From positions 1 through 64,000 of the forward strand of contig JAEOSU010000048.1 in NCBI GenBank assembly GCA_016840165.1: 64,000 nt of DNA. The letters are read 5' to 3'. Shown here in pieces: positions 16,961-24,844 of the stretch. The first letter of the stretch is position 1. Every line of letters starts with the position of its first letter. The notes below the pieces were generated by a model that ran no database searches, was not told the origin of the DNA, and worked only from the letters and a program-made list of their open reading frames with translations. The DNA comes from Promethearchaeota archaeon (GTDB lineage Archaea > Asgardarchaeota > Lokiarchaeia > Sigyniarchaeales > SOKP01). The position numbers and the translations under genes are program-made.

Positions 16961-17848
16961 ATGAAATGGAAAACAAAAATAACAGAACTTATAAAAATAA
17001 AATATCCAATTATTATGGGAGCTTTTGCAAGTGTAGGACGAGCTGAATTTGCTGCCAGTTTCTCAAATGCTGGGGGTTTAGGCATCATTACAGCTCTTAA
17101 CTTTGGGACAAATGAAGATTTTAAAAAAGAAATGAAGAAAATGAAAAAACTTACCGATAAACCTTTTGGTGTTAATTTTTCGATAATGCCCCCAATGATG
17201 GCCGCAAAAGTACCTCATCCGCGAAATGAAGATTTTTATATGGATTATTTAGATATTGCACTCGAGGAGGGAATCAAAATTTTTACGACTTCTGCATATC
17301 AAGCTCCAAAGATATCTAAAAAGATATTAGATTCAGGATCTATTTGGTTTCATAAATGTACCACATTAAAACATGCGCTTTCTGCAGAAAGGTTAGGCGC
17401 TCATGGAGTCACGATTGTCGGAGTTGAGGGTACTGGGTTTAAAAATCCCATTCAAAACACTACGTTGGTAAATATGACTATGGCTCGAAAATTATTGAAG
17501 ATTCCCCTCATCGCAGCAGGAGGTATCGGTGACGCAAGAGGCTTTCTTTCCGCCTTGGCAATGGGAGCTGATGCTGTATGCTTTGGCACAGCAATTTTAG
17601 CTACATATGAATGTAAAGCTCCCCAAAGCTATAAACGAAAATTAATTCACCAAGACGTTTTTGATGAAGAATTTTACCATAAGATCTTTCACCATCAACT
17701 AAAAGATAAAAGTATTTGGAGTTATGCGGCAGGTCATATTGACAAAGAAATGTCAGTTCATGAATTTATTGAGAGTGAGATTATAGAAAAGGCAGAAGAA
17801 GTATTGAGAGACTGGGGATTTCAAGGAGATAGATTTCAAACCTTTTAG
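16961..17848 (+). CDS. nitronate monooxygenase / FabK-like FMN enzyme
   Basis: This is a TIM-barrel flavoprotein of the 2-nitropropane dioxygenase family: YPIIMGAFASVGRAEFAASFSNAGGLGIIT at the start and the phosphate-binding IAAGGIGDARGFLSALAMGADAVCFGTA near the end. Related enzymes oxidise nitronates or reduce enoyl-ACP with FMN. At 295 residues it is slightly shorter than typical nitronate monooxygenases. In archaea without fatty-acid synthesis the natural substrate is unclear. It precedes the LarA-like gene by about 90 bases on the same strand; the two may or may not share a transcript. Confidence 0.88.
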   Translation: MKWKTKITELIKIKYPIIMGAFASVGRAEFAASFSNAGGLGIITALNFGTNEDFKKEMKKMKKLTDKPFGVNFSIMPPMMAAKVPHPRNEDFYMDYLDIALEEGIKIFTTSAYQAPKISKKILDSGSIWFHKCTTLKHALSAERLGAHGVTIVGVEGTGFKNPIQNTTLVNMTMARKLLKIPLIAAGGIGDARGFLSALAMGADAVCFGTAILATYECKAPQSYKRKLIHQDVFDEEFYHKIFHHQLKDKSIWSYAAGHIDKEMSVHEFIESEIIEKAEEVLRDWGFQGDRFQTF

Positions 17849-17940
17849 AAGATAGTGAGTAAAATTTTAAGACTTATATCCATAACTTTAATGGCAATTA
17901 AATTTAGTATAAAAAGCAAATTAATTACTAGGAGATATAT

Positions 17941-19221
17941 ATGAAAATAGATTATGGGAAAAACGGTCTGGAAATATCCGTTAATCCGAATTGGAATTTA
18001 ACCATTTTACGACCCATTAATCAAAAAATTATTACAAAACCTATTAAAGCAATTAAAGAAGCTATCCGAAACCCCATTGGAAGTATTTCTTTAAAAAACA
18101 TAATCCAAAAGAAGAGGAAGGATAGCAATGTTTGTATTGTCATTGATGATGCTACTAGACCTGTTCCAAGTCATCTTATCCTCCAGGCACTCATCGAGGA
18201 ATTAAACAATTATGGAGTCAAAGATGAGAATATCTTAATATTAATTGCCACAGGATTACATAGGAGTTCGAATGATGACGAAATTGAGAGGATGGTGGGA
18301 CAAAAATTAATCAATAGAATAAATATTAAGAACCATCAATCCACAGATAAAGATAGCCTGGTATTTGTAGGCAAAACGTCCACAAATAGTCCAATATATC
18401 TTAATAGGTACTACTATGAAAGTGATGTGAAGATTCTTACTGGTTACGTTGAACCTCATTTCTTTTTTGGTTTTTCTGGGGGAAGTAAATCTATTGTGCC
18501 GGGGATTGCGGGGGCTGAAACTATTCAAGCCAATCATTCTGCAGAAAATATTGCAGCTCCATATTCTCGTTTTGGTATATATGAAAAGAATCCAATGGCT
18601 GAAATCTCAACTGAAATTGCTCATATCGCAGGTGTTGATTTCACTATTAATGTCTGTATCAATGAAGAACACAAAATTACTCGAATTGCTGCAGGAGATT
18701 TATTAAAAGTTCATGATCATCTCGTAGATTATCAATTAAAATATATCTTTAAAGAAATTTCCAAACCATACGATATTGTAATTTGTGGAAATGGAGGATA
18801 TCCTTTAGATATTAATTTATATCAAGCAGTTAAGAGTATGGCAATTGGAGAAATGGCAGTAAAAGAAGGAGGGACTATTATTTCTGTGAATGAATGCTCT
18901 GATGGTATAGGTGTAGGTCAAGATCATTTTAAGGCATTACTCTTTTCAAACTTAAAGCCAATAGAAATTTATGAGAAAATTCGAAATCATCAAATCATGG
19001 TTCCTGATCAATGGGAAATCCAAATCTTGGCACGTATAATGATGAAAGCAGAGATTTTTGTAATATCCAAATTACTTGAAAATGAAATTGGCAATATTGG
19101 ATTAAAATATGCAAGTAGTGTCGAAGAGGCTATAGAATTAGCTCTTCATAAGCATAGAAATGATGCTAGTATCTTAATCCTACCAAATGGCCCTCAATTA
19201 TTACCTTTAGTGAGAAATTAG
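17941..19221 (+). CDS. LarA-like nickel-pincer racemase/epimerase
   Basis: The protein matches the lactate racemase LarA family in length (426) and key residues. It has DDATRPVPSH, then His107 in ATGLHR, His173 in EPHFF, Lys183 in GGSKSI and His199 in ANHSAE. These correspond, shifted by one, to His108, His174, Lys184 and His200 of Lactobacillus LarA, which hold the nickel-pincer cofactor and do catalysis. The nickel-pincer makers LarB, LarC and LarE are not in the window. The family acts on various 2-hydroxyacids, so lactate is only one candidate. GGAG lies six bases upstream of the ATG. Confidence 0.88.
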   Translation: MKIDYGKNGLEISVNPNWNLTILRPINQKIITKPIKAIKEAIRNPIGSISLKNIIQKKRKDSNVCIVIDDATRPVPSHLILQALIEELNNYGVKDENILILIATGLHRSSNDDEIERMVGQKLINRINIKNHQSTDKDSLVFVGKTSTNSPIYLNRYYYESDVKILTGYVEPHFFFGFSGGSKSIVPGIAGAETIQANHSAENIAAPYSRFGIYEKNPMAEISTEIAHIAGVDFTINVCINEEHKITRIAAGDLLKVHDHLVDYQLKYIFKEISKPYDIVICGNGGYPLDINLYQAVKSMAIGEMAVKEGGTIISVNECSDGIGVGQDHFKALLFSNLKPIEIYEKIRNHQIMVPDQWEIQILARIMMKAEIFVISKLLENEIGNIGLKYASSVEEAIELALHKHRNDASILILPNGPQLLPLVRN

Positions 19222-19376
19222 AACTTAATATATCTATAGGATTTATAAAATATAATGGGATAAGATACCCATATAACATCTGTACGGGCACATATAACAA
19301 AGTCTAACAGTAATATTTTTAAATATTGGAGTTACTTAATATTGCATTGGATAATACTATTCAGTATTGCAAAGTT

Positions 19377-19400
19377 CGTTTTGAATTATAATTTAAAACG
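19377..19400. promoter_or_regulatory. 24-bp near-perfect palindrome upstream of the TFB gene
   Basis: The sequence reads CGTTTT, then an AT-rich centre, then AAAACG. Only one base pair (positions 7 and 18 of the palindrome) departs from perfect dyad symmetry, and it would be a G-U pair in RNA. It lies about 20 bases upstream of a TATA-like element and about 60-90 bases before the TFB start codons, a reasonable place for a dimeric regulator to bind. Function is inferred from symmetry and position only. Confidence 0.4.
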
Positions 19401-19420
19401 ATTACATTTTTGTATCTGAA

Positions 19421-19428
19421 TTTAAATA
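19421..19428 (+). promoter_or_regulatory. putative TATA box of the TFB gene
   Basis: TTTAAATA lies about 27 to 43 bases upstream of the two candidate start codons of the TFB gene (GTG 19455, ATG 19464). Archaeal TATA boxes sit 25-30 bases before the transcription start, so the transcript would be leaderless or have a very short leader. In such an AT-rich genome the motif alone is weak evidence. Confidence 0.35.
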
Positions 19429-19454
19429 GTATACTTAGAATTAAAAAATGAAAT

Positions 19455-20393
19455 GTGGTAAAAATGAGTTATAGAGACCGACTACGATCTGTCAAAGAGA
19501 ACTCTGAAACAAAAGCAGGTAGTTGCAGTGAACAGTGTTGCGATAATCCTTGCATTGAATCAAGAGATGGCGATAATGTCTGCCTAAATTGTGGTATGAT
19601 TCAAAGCCGAAATCTTGTAGGAAATGAGAGACGTGCATATACTGTAGAAGAGGTTAATAAAAGAAGAAGAACCGAACCTCGGTGGAGAGAATTCGGACCT
19701 CGCACTATGCTACCAAATACCAAGATCGACTCAAAGGGACGTCTGATCAATGCAAAAGGCAAAACACTATTTTCCCGCTTATCTAAGATTCAGAATTCGT
19801 TGATTTCGAGTATCGAAAGAAATTTCTGGGAAGCAAAGCCAAAATTGAAGATGCTCACATCTAAAATGAATATCCCTGAATATATCAAAGAAACAGCGTG
19901 GAAAATTTATAGTGTAGTTGCTAGGAAAAAATTGACTATGGGACGTTCCATTGATGGTTTTATCGCCGCATCCCTCTATGCAGCAATCCGAGTACATGAA
20001 TTTCCACGCCTTCTTGAAGAAGTGTGCGATGCATCCATGACTCCTCGAAGAACTGTGCATAGAAGTTTAGGGATGGTAGTAAAAGAGGTCCTTCCAGAAA
20101 TTGGATTGAAATATAGACCGATTACAGCTGAACAATTAGTATTTCGCTTTGGTAATGATTTAGGTTTACCAATGGAAGTTCAAAAGAAAGCCATCAATAT
20201 GTTGACTGAAGCTTCAAAAAATGGGTTATTGCGAACCGGAAAAGATCCGAAAGGATTAGCCGCAAGTGTCATTTATATGGCCGCAAAGGCAAGTAATTGC
20301 CGTAAAACTCAAGCAGAAGTTTCTGAAGTTGCTAAAGTTACAGAAGTCACCCTCAGATCTAGATCAAAGCAGATTAAATCAAAGTTGGTATAA
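19455..20393 (+). CDS. tfb: transcription initiation factor B (TFB/TFIIB homologue)
   Basis: TFB recruits RNA polymerase to TBP-bound promoters. The N-terminus carries a cysteine cluster ending in NVCLNCGMIQ, followed by the B-reader/B-linker (NERRAYTVEEVNKRRRTEPR, FGPRTML). Two cyclin-like repeats follow (about 110-200 and 205-310), with MGRSIDGFIAASLYAAIR in the first and KGLAASVIYMAAKAS in the second. The length (312) is normal. The first zinc-ligand pair is unusual: cysteines occur as C-x3-C-C-x3-C rather than a simple C-x2-C. The start may be GTG 19455 or, more likely, ATG 19464, with the GTGGT serving as ribosome-binding site. A T-tract follows the gene. Confidence 0.95.
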   Translation: MVKMSYRDRLRSVKENSETKAGSCSEQCCDNPCIESRDGDNVCLNCGMIQSRNLVGNERRAYTVEEVNKRRRTEPRWREFGPRTMLPNTKIDSKGRLINAKGKTLFSRLSKIQNSLISSIERNFWEAKPKLKMLTSKMNIPEYIKETAWKIYSVVARKKLTMGRSIDGFIAASLYAAIRVHEFPRLLEEVCDASMTPRRTVHRSLGMVVKEVLPEIGLKYRPITAEQLVFRFGNDLGLPMEVQKKAINMLTEASKNGLLRTGKDPKGLAASVIYMAAKASNCRKTQAEVSEVAKVTEVTLRSRSKQIKSKLV

Positions 20394-20408
20394 AATTAGG
20401 AAATAAAA

Positions 20409-20480
20409 TTTTCTTTATCTTTTTGATTAGCTATTTTTAAAATTTTTTTGTTTCTTATTTATTTTTTTATTTTCCTTTAT
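20409..20480 (+). terminator. T-rich terminator after tfb
   Basis: Several oligo-T runs, including seven consecutive T residues twice, begin about 16 bases after the TFB stop codon. This fits intrinsic archaeal termination. No strong hairpin precedes it. Confidence 0.5.
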
Positions 20481-20540
20481 ATCTTAGGATATTAAAGCTT
20501 AAAGCTTAAGCATATATATTCGTATTTTATTTGAATTATA

Positions 20541-21281
20541 ATGTCTTACATTGAAAAAAAATACAAGAATAATATTTTTGAGACTTTTAATGAGCTTTCA
20601 GAGTTTGAAAAAGATATTTTAAATTTATTAAATCATAAATCCATCGCTTATACAGATAAAATTGCGAAACTGTGTGCGATTTGCAACAAGAAAATTAATC
20701 TTATTTTAAAGAAATACTATCCTGAAATTAAAAATATCGATGATAAATTAAATATTAAGGTATATCTCAAGTTTTATTACGATCTCATTGATAAGTTAAC
20801 GGATTTAGTTAGAAATGTAGAGCAGTTTCAGAACCTAGATGAAAATTATTATAACACTATAATCGATTTCATTTTAAATAAAGAAATTTTGATAAAGGGA
20901 AAATATAGGGATATATGCTCTAAGGAATTAACTTCTTTCTATGATAAAGAAACAAGGACGCAAATAGAGAAGATTTTGATACAAAAAATCGAGAATAAAA
21001 ATCGAGAATTTTTTTCAATGGGACCCTTAGAGGAGGAAATTAAAAAAGTGGCGCGATCTTATGGTGCCACCAATGTTTCGATAAAAAAAGCGGGAGAGAA
21101 AGAGAGAGACTTGATGTCGGATGCTTACTCAATTATCAGCTACGAGATTAAATCAGAGGCTAATTCTGTAGGAATACAAGAAATTGGAAATCGTGTTAAA
21201 GATTTCCTAGAATCTAAAAAGTATTTAGTCATTTTAAAACCTAAACTTATTATAACAAACGCAAAATTACTTCCTGATTGA
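20541..21281 (+). CDS. protein of unknown function, lysine-rich, helical
   Basis: This 246-residue protein is rich in K, I, N and E. The N-terminal 170 residues appear all-helical; the segment KLCAICNKKINLIL has two cysteines spaced as C-x2-C without a second pair. The C-terminal 80 residues look alpha/beta (NVSIKKAGEKERDL, then YSIISYEIKSE, then KYLVILKPKLIIT), which could be a small regulatory or nucleic-acid-binding domain. I recognise no family. It lies between TFB and prolyl-tRNA synthetase on the same strand with its own spacers on each side. No ribosome-binding site is evident before the ATG. Confidence 0.6.
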   Translation: MSYIEKKYKNNIFETFNELSEFEKDILNLLNHKSIAYTDKIAKLCAICNKKINLILKKYYPEIKNIDDKLNIKVYLKFYYDLIDKLTDLVRNVEQFQNLDENYYNTIIDFILNKEILIKGKYRDICSKELTSFYDKETRTQIEKILIQKIENKNREFFSMGPLEEEIKKVARSYGATNVSIKKAGEKERDLMSDAYSIISYEIKSEANSVGIQEIGNRVKDFLESKKYLVILKPKLIITNAKLLPD

Positions 21282-21420
21282 ATTTGATCATTAAAATTTA
21301 GCTCAAAATTTAGAGGATATTTTATACCTATTTTTAAGTAACTCGGCATAAGTTCTTTTCCTAATAAGCTCTACTAGTAAAATATTTAACGCTACTTACA
21401 TTAGAAAAGATGATTAACAT

Positions 21421-22896
21421 ATGCCAAAAAAGAGAACTGAAATTCCTTTAACGGGTATTACTGTAAAAAAGGAAGACGACTTTTCTGCTTGGTACACTGA
21501 AATATTGACGAAAGCAGAAATTGCCGACATTCGTTATAATGTGAAAGGATTTGTTGTGTATCGAGAATGGGCCACAATTACTATTAAAAAAATGTATGCA
21601 AAATATGAAGAGTTATTAGAAAAGAATGGGCATTTACCATTAACGATGCCCTCCTTAATACCTGAATCAAATTTTCATTTAGAAGCACAACATGTGGAAG
21701 GTTTTACTCCTGAAGTATTTTGGGTCACTGAAGCAGGTAGTTCTGGTAAATTAAGTGAACGATTAGCGCTTCGTCCTACAAGTGAGACTGCTCTATATAA
21801 AATGTATCCTTTTTGGATTCATAGTTATAAGGATCTACCATTTAAAAGATATTTATCCTGTCAAGTTTGGCGTTATGAAACTAAAATGACAAGACCTTTT
21901 TTTAGAGGTAGAGAATTCCACTGGATAGAAGCCCATAATGTGTATGCAACCATGGAAGAGGCTATGGACCAAGTAAAAGAAGATATGGAAATGGCTTATG
22001 AGATGCTTCAAGAAGAATTTGCAATCCCTATTATCTTTTTTGAAAGGCCTCAATGGGATAAATTTCCTGGAGCTGTAGCCACGTTTGCGGCAGATGTACT
22101 GATGGGTTCAGGAAAAGTGATGCAACAGCCATCAACACATTTACTTGGTCAGAATTTTTCAAAGCCATTTAATATAAAGTTTGTAGATAAAGATGGGGAG
22201 GAAAAATATGGCTATCAGACATGTTATGGCCCTGCAATTAGTAGAATCTATGGAGCAATGATAGCTTATCACGGAGATGATAAAGGTCTAGTCTTGCCAT
22301 TTGATTTGGCACCCATTCAGATCATTATTATCCCTATTTTGTTTAAAAGTAAAGAAGAGGCATTATTAAATAAAGCAAAAGAGGTTTTTAATTTATTCAA
22401 GAATCATTATAAAGTTAAAATTGATGATTCTGATGACTCACCTGGAAGTAAATTTTACAACTGGGAATTGAAAGGAGTGCCCATTAGAATTGAAATTGGA
22501 CCTAAAGACTTACAAAAACATCAAGTAGTAATAGTAAAACGACATAATGGTGAAAAACTGGTTGTGAAAGAAGAGAATTTAATTAATAAAATAAATGAAA
22601 TCGCTGAAAACTATACAAATGAGATTAAACATAAATCTTTAATTGATTTTGAATCCCAAATCGAAGAATGTTACGAAAAAGATGCTGCAATAGAAGCAAT
22701 TAACAACGGGAAAATAGTGGCATGTGGATTTTGCTCGATTGATAAGGATGGAGAGAAATGTGCGGAAGTTGTAGAAAAAGATTTAGGTGCTTTTGTAAGA
22801 GGAAAGCGAGTTGGTGAGGAAAAACGGGAGTTCGCTACCTGCCTAATATGCGGAGAACCCGCTTCTTGTACAGTTTATCTAGCGAGGAGCTATTAA
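21421..22896 (+). CDS. proS: prolyl-tRNA synthetase, archaeal/eukaryotic type
   Basis: This class II synthetase charges tRNA-Pro. The N-terminal DDFSAWYTEILTKAEIADI is the family start. Motif 2 is around LSCQVWRYE and FFRGREFHWIEAH, the proline-binding T-x-E appears in LRPTSETALY, and motif 3 is replaced by the GSD/LGQNFSKPF region typical of the group. An anticodon-binding domain follows (LAPIQIIIIPIL), then a C-terminal domain with four cysteines (CGFCSIDKDGEKC, CLICGEP) and the terminal tyrosine (ARSY), hallmarks of the archaeal/eukaryotic class. The length of 491 is normal. The bacterial editing insertion is absent. Confidence 0.95.
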   Translation: MPKKRTEIPLTGITVKKEDDFSAWYTEILTKAEIADIRYNVKGFVVYREWATITIKKMYAKYEELLEKNGHLPLTMPSLIPESNFHLEAQHVEGFTPEVFWVTEAGSSGKLSERLALRPTSETALYKMYPFWIHSYKDLPFKRYLSCQVWRYETKMTRPFFRGREFHWIEAHNVYATMEEAMDQVKEDMEMAYEMLQEEFAIPIIFFERPQWDKFPGAVATFAADVLMGSGKVMQQPSTHLLGQNFSKPFNIKFVDKDGEEKYGYQTCYGPAISRIYGAMIAYHGDDKGLVLPFDLAPIQIIIIPILFKSKEEALLNKAKEVFNLFKNHYKVKIDDSDDSPGSKFYNWELKGVPIRIEIGPKDLQKHQVVIVKRHNGEKLVVKEENLINKINEIAENYTNEIKHKSLIDFESQIEECYEKDAAIEAINNGKIVACGFCSIDKDGEKCAEVVEKDLGAFVRGKRVGEEKREFATCLICGEPASCTVYLARSY

Positions 22897-22944
22897 AACT
22901 TTTTCTTACTTGTTTTATTATAGTTTTGTGTGTAAAAAAAACAT

Positions 22945-22967
22945 ATTATGTGTTAAAATAACATAAT
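22945..22967. repeat. inverted repeat after proS
   Basis: ATTATGT and ACATAAT are separated by nine bases, about 48 bases after the proS stop and 70 bases before the longin-like gene. It could form a weak AT-rich hairpin or be an operator. It is short enough to arise by chance in this AT-rich sequence. Confidence 0.25.
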
Positions 22968-23036
22968 TTCATTTTTTGTTATCATTTTAAATAGACTGAA
23001 TTTATATTTTATTTCGAAAGAAAAAAGGTGGAAAAA

Positions 23037-23594
23037 ATGGTAATTACAAAAACTTCAGTCTATTGTGGTGAGGATTTCTATTTAAACTCCAATCAGATCC
23101 CTTTTGAAGACATAATTCCACCCGTCATAGGATGTCTTATTTCAGATAAAGATGGTAAAGCTATTGTCTCTTTTGAGGTCTTTAAAGGTGCAATACAATT
23201 TTTCATGAAACAAAAAACGCACTCACATCGAGAAGAAAAACAATTCCAAATTGACCTTATACCGATGTATGTAAGTGCGATTGAATTGCTCTCTCATGAG
23301 CTCAACATACAAGGATTACCTGGAATAGATATAAACGGTGCTAATTTAAAACTCAAGATCATATTTTCTTTTAAAGGATTTACAGCAACATTATTCCTCA
23401 ATCCAACAGTTGATTTTAGCACAATAGAGGAGTTGACGAAAACTTACCTTTCGAATTTATTTGAGGAATTTGACCTGGAACTGAATAATACTAAACATGT
23501 GAGCTCTGATGAGTTCGTTAATTTCTTAGAAAGGGTAGGATTATGCTGGTTAATTGATCTAAATGATGAATATCTACGTTTAACTCAAAATTAA
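23037..23594 (+). CDS. longin/Roadblock-like (profilin fold) protein
   Basis: The 185 residues show the pattern of Asgard longin-type proteins: strand pair VIGCLISDKDGKAIVSFEV, helix LIPMYVSAIELLSHEL, strands LKLKIIFSFKGFTATLFLN and the following long helix (IEELTKTYLSNLFEEF), then about 35 extra residues. No catalytic motif is present. A GTG at 23028 would add three residues, but it lies inside the AGGTGG ribosome-binding site of the ATG at 23037, which is preferred. It is isolated from other trafficking-type genes. The fold call rests on secondary-structure pattern, not on a diagnostic motif. Confidence 0.6.
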   Translation: MVITKTSVYCGEDFYLNSNQIPFEDIIPPVIGCLISDKDGKAIVSFEVFKGAIQFFMKQKTHSHREEKQFQIDLIPMYVSAIELLSHELNIQGLPGIDINGANLKLKIIFSFKGFTATLFLNPTVDFSTIEELTKTYLSNLFEEFDLELNNTKHVSSDEFVNFLERVGLCWLIDLNDEYLRLTQN

Positions 23595-23623
23595 TTAAGA
23601 AAAAAAAAGAAAAATACAGAACA

Positions 23624-23788
23624 TCAGTTTATTGCACTAATGAGAGATTTATTGGACGATTCCTCAATTATAAAGATAGATTCCTTATCTTGGTATCCAC
23701 AATCTAAACATTTTGCTATTTTTGGAGGGAAATAGCGAATTATTTTTGGTCTTCTCATGCTTGTGCAACTTGGGCATTTATAATACAT
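23624..23788 (-). CDS. 54-residue zinc-ribbon protein
   Basis: A short open frame on the minus strand starts at an ATG (23788) and ends at a TGA (23624). It encodes KCPSC, then, 18 residues later, KCLDCGY, a compact zinc ribbon, followed by an acidic strand and a polar tail. The first residues (MYYKCPSCTSMRRP) are typical of very small archaeal zinc-ribbon proteins. It occupies the otherwise empty 336-base interval between the longin-like gene and the MBL hydrolase. The cysteine pattern makes chance unlikely, but expression is not shown. Function is unknown. Confidence 0.6.
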   Translation of the reverse strand: MYYKCPSCTSMRRPKIIRYFPPKIAKCLDCGYQDKESIFIIEESSNKSLISAIN

Positions 23789-23930
23789 TTTAAATACCAA
23801 TTTAAGTGATTAAGTTCCAATTACTTAATTCATAATTTAAACATATAAACCAAACGAAAATAGATATTAGCATGGAAAACTTTAATTTAGTTCACTTATT
23901 TTCCTTTTTAAAATTGGATATAAGAAGTAT

Positions 23931-24836
23931 ATGGCGGTAAAAGCTCAGAATATATCGGATATTCATGAAGATGTCTATTTTATTCAAGGAAAAAACCGAG
24001 CGAGATATCCATATTCTAATTCTCTACTCTTAGATAATTATATAATAGATACTGGAATCTCAGGGAAATATTTAAGGAAACTTACACGTACTTATAAAAT
24101 AGAGCATGTTATTCTCAGCCACTGGCATGAAGATCATATTTCTGGTAACCATTATTTACCAGATGCCAAATTCCATTGCCATATTTTAGATAAACCGATC
24201 ATTGAAAATATCGATAAAATGATCCCTTATTATGATATTGAACATGAAGGCGTTGGACAAGAACTGGAAAAAATGTTCACTATGCTAGGTATGAAAGACA
24301 CTCCGATAGATATTACATTTGATGATAACGAAATAATTGACATAGGCGATAGGATACAACTTAAAGTACTACATACTCCTGGCCATACGGCGGGACATTG
24401 TTCTTTCATTGAATTATCATCGAAGATAGGTTTTCTAGGAGATATAGATTTAACTAATCATCCTTATTATGGAAATATCGATGCAAATTTGATAGATTTT
24501 GAAAAATCGATTCAGAGATTATTGAATATAGATTTTGATATTGTAGTAACTGGGCACAGAGATCCAATATTAGGTAAATCATTGATTAAAGAAAAGTTAA
24601 AAAATTATCACAACATAATATTGGAGCGTGAAGAGGGCATTCTTGCTGAATTTTCAGAACAAGATCAACCTATTAATCCCTCTGATCTAAAGAATAAGAA
24701 TCTAATCTATAAAGAATATTCTCTATTTGAAGATTTTGAGATTATTGCAGAAGAATTGATGATTGAAAAGCATTTTAATAAACTAGAATCTATGAACAAA
24801 ATTATATCTCAAGGTATTGGATACATTTTAAAATAA
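23931..24836 (+). CDS. metallo-beta-lactamase-fold hydrolase
   Basis: The metal-binding motif is SHWHEDHISGN (H-x-H-x-D-H), followed by HTPGHTAGH, LGDIDLT and the last histidine in VTGHRDP, so all usual zinc/iron ligands of the MBL fold are present. The N-terminus (DVYFIQGKNRARYPYSNSLL) is typical of the glyoxalase II-like group. At 301 residues it has about 60 extra C-terminal residues of helical character. The substrate is unknown. The next gene, a PLP enzyme, starts eight bases later, so the two are probably one transcript. Confidence 0.85.
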   Translation: MAVKAQNISDIHEDVYFIQGKNRARYPYSNSLLLDNYIIDTGISGKYLRKLTRTYKIEHVILSHWHEDHISGNHYLPDAKFHCHILDKPIIENIDKMIPYYDIEHEGVGQELEKMFTMLGMKDTPIDITFDDNEIIDIGDRIQLKVLHTPGHTAGHCSFIELSSKIGFLGDIDLTNHPYYGNIDANLIDFEKSIQRLLNIDFDIVVTGHRDPILGKSLIKEKLKNYHNIILEREEGILAEFSEQDQPINPSDLKNKNLIYKEYSLFEDFEIIAEELMIEKHFNKLESMNKIISQGIGYILK

Positions 24837-24844
24837 TTTAAAAA

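Noticed and set aside
19222..19376. Possible tRNA or other structured RNA in the spacer before tfb
   Set aside because: No cloverleaf, T-loop (GTTCRA) or CCA-side pairing could be found.
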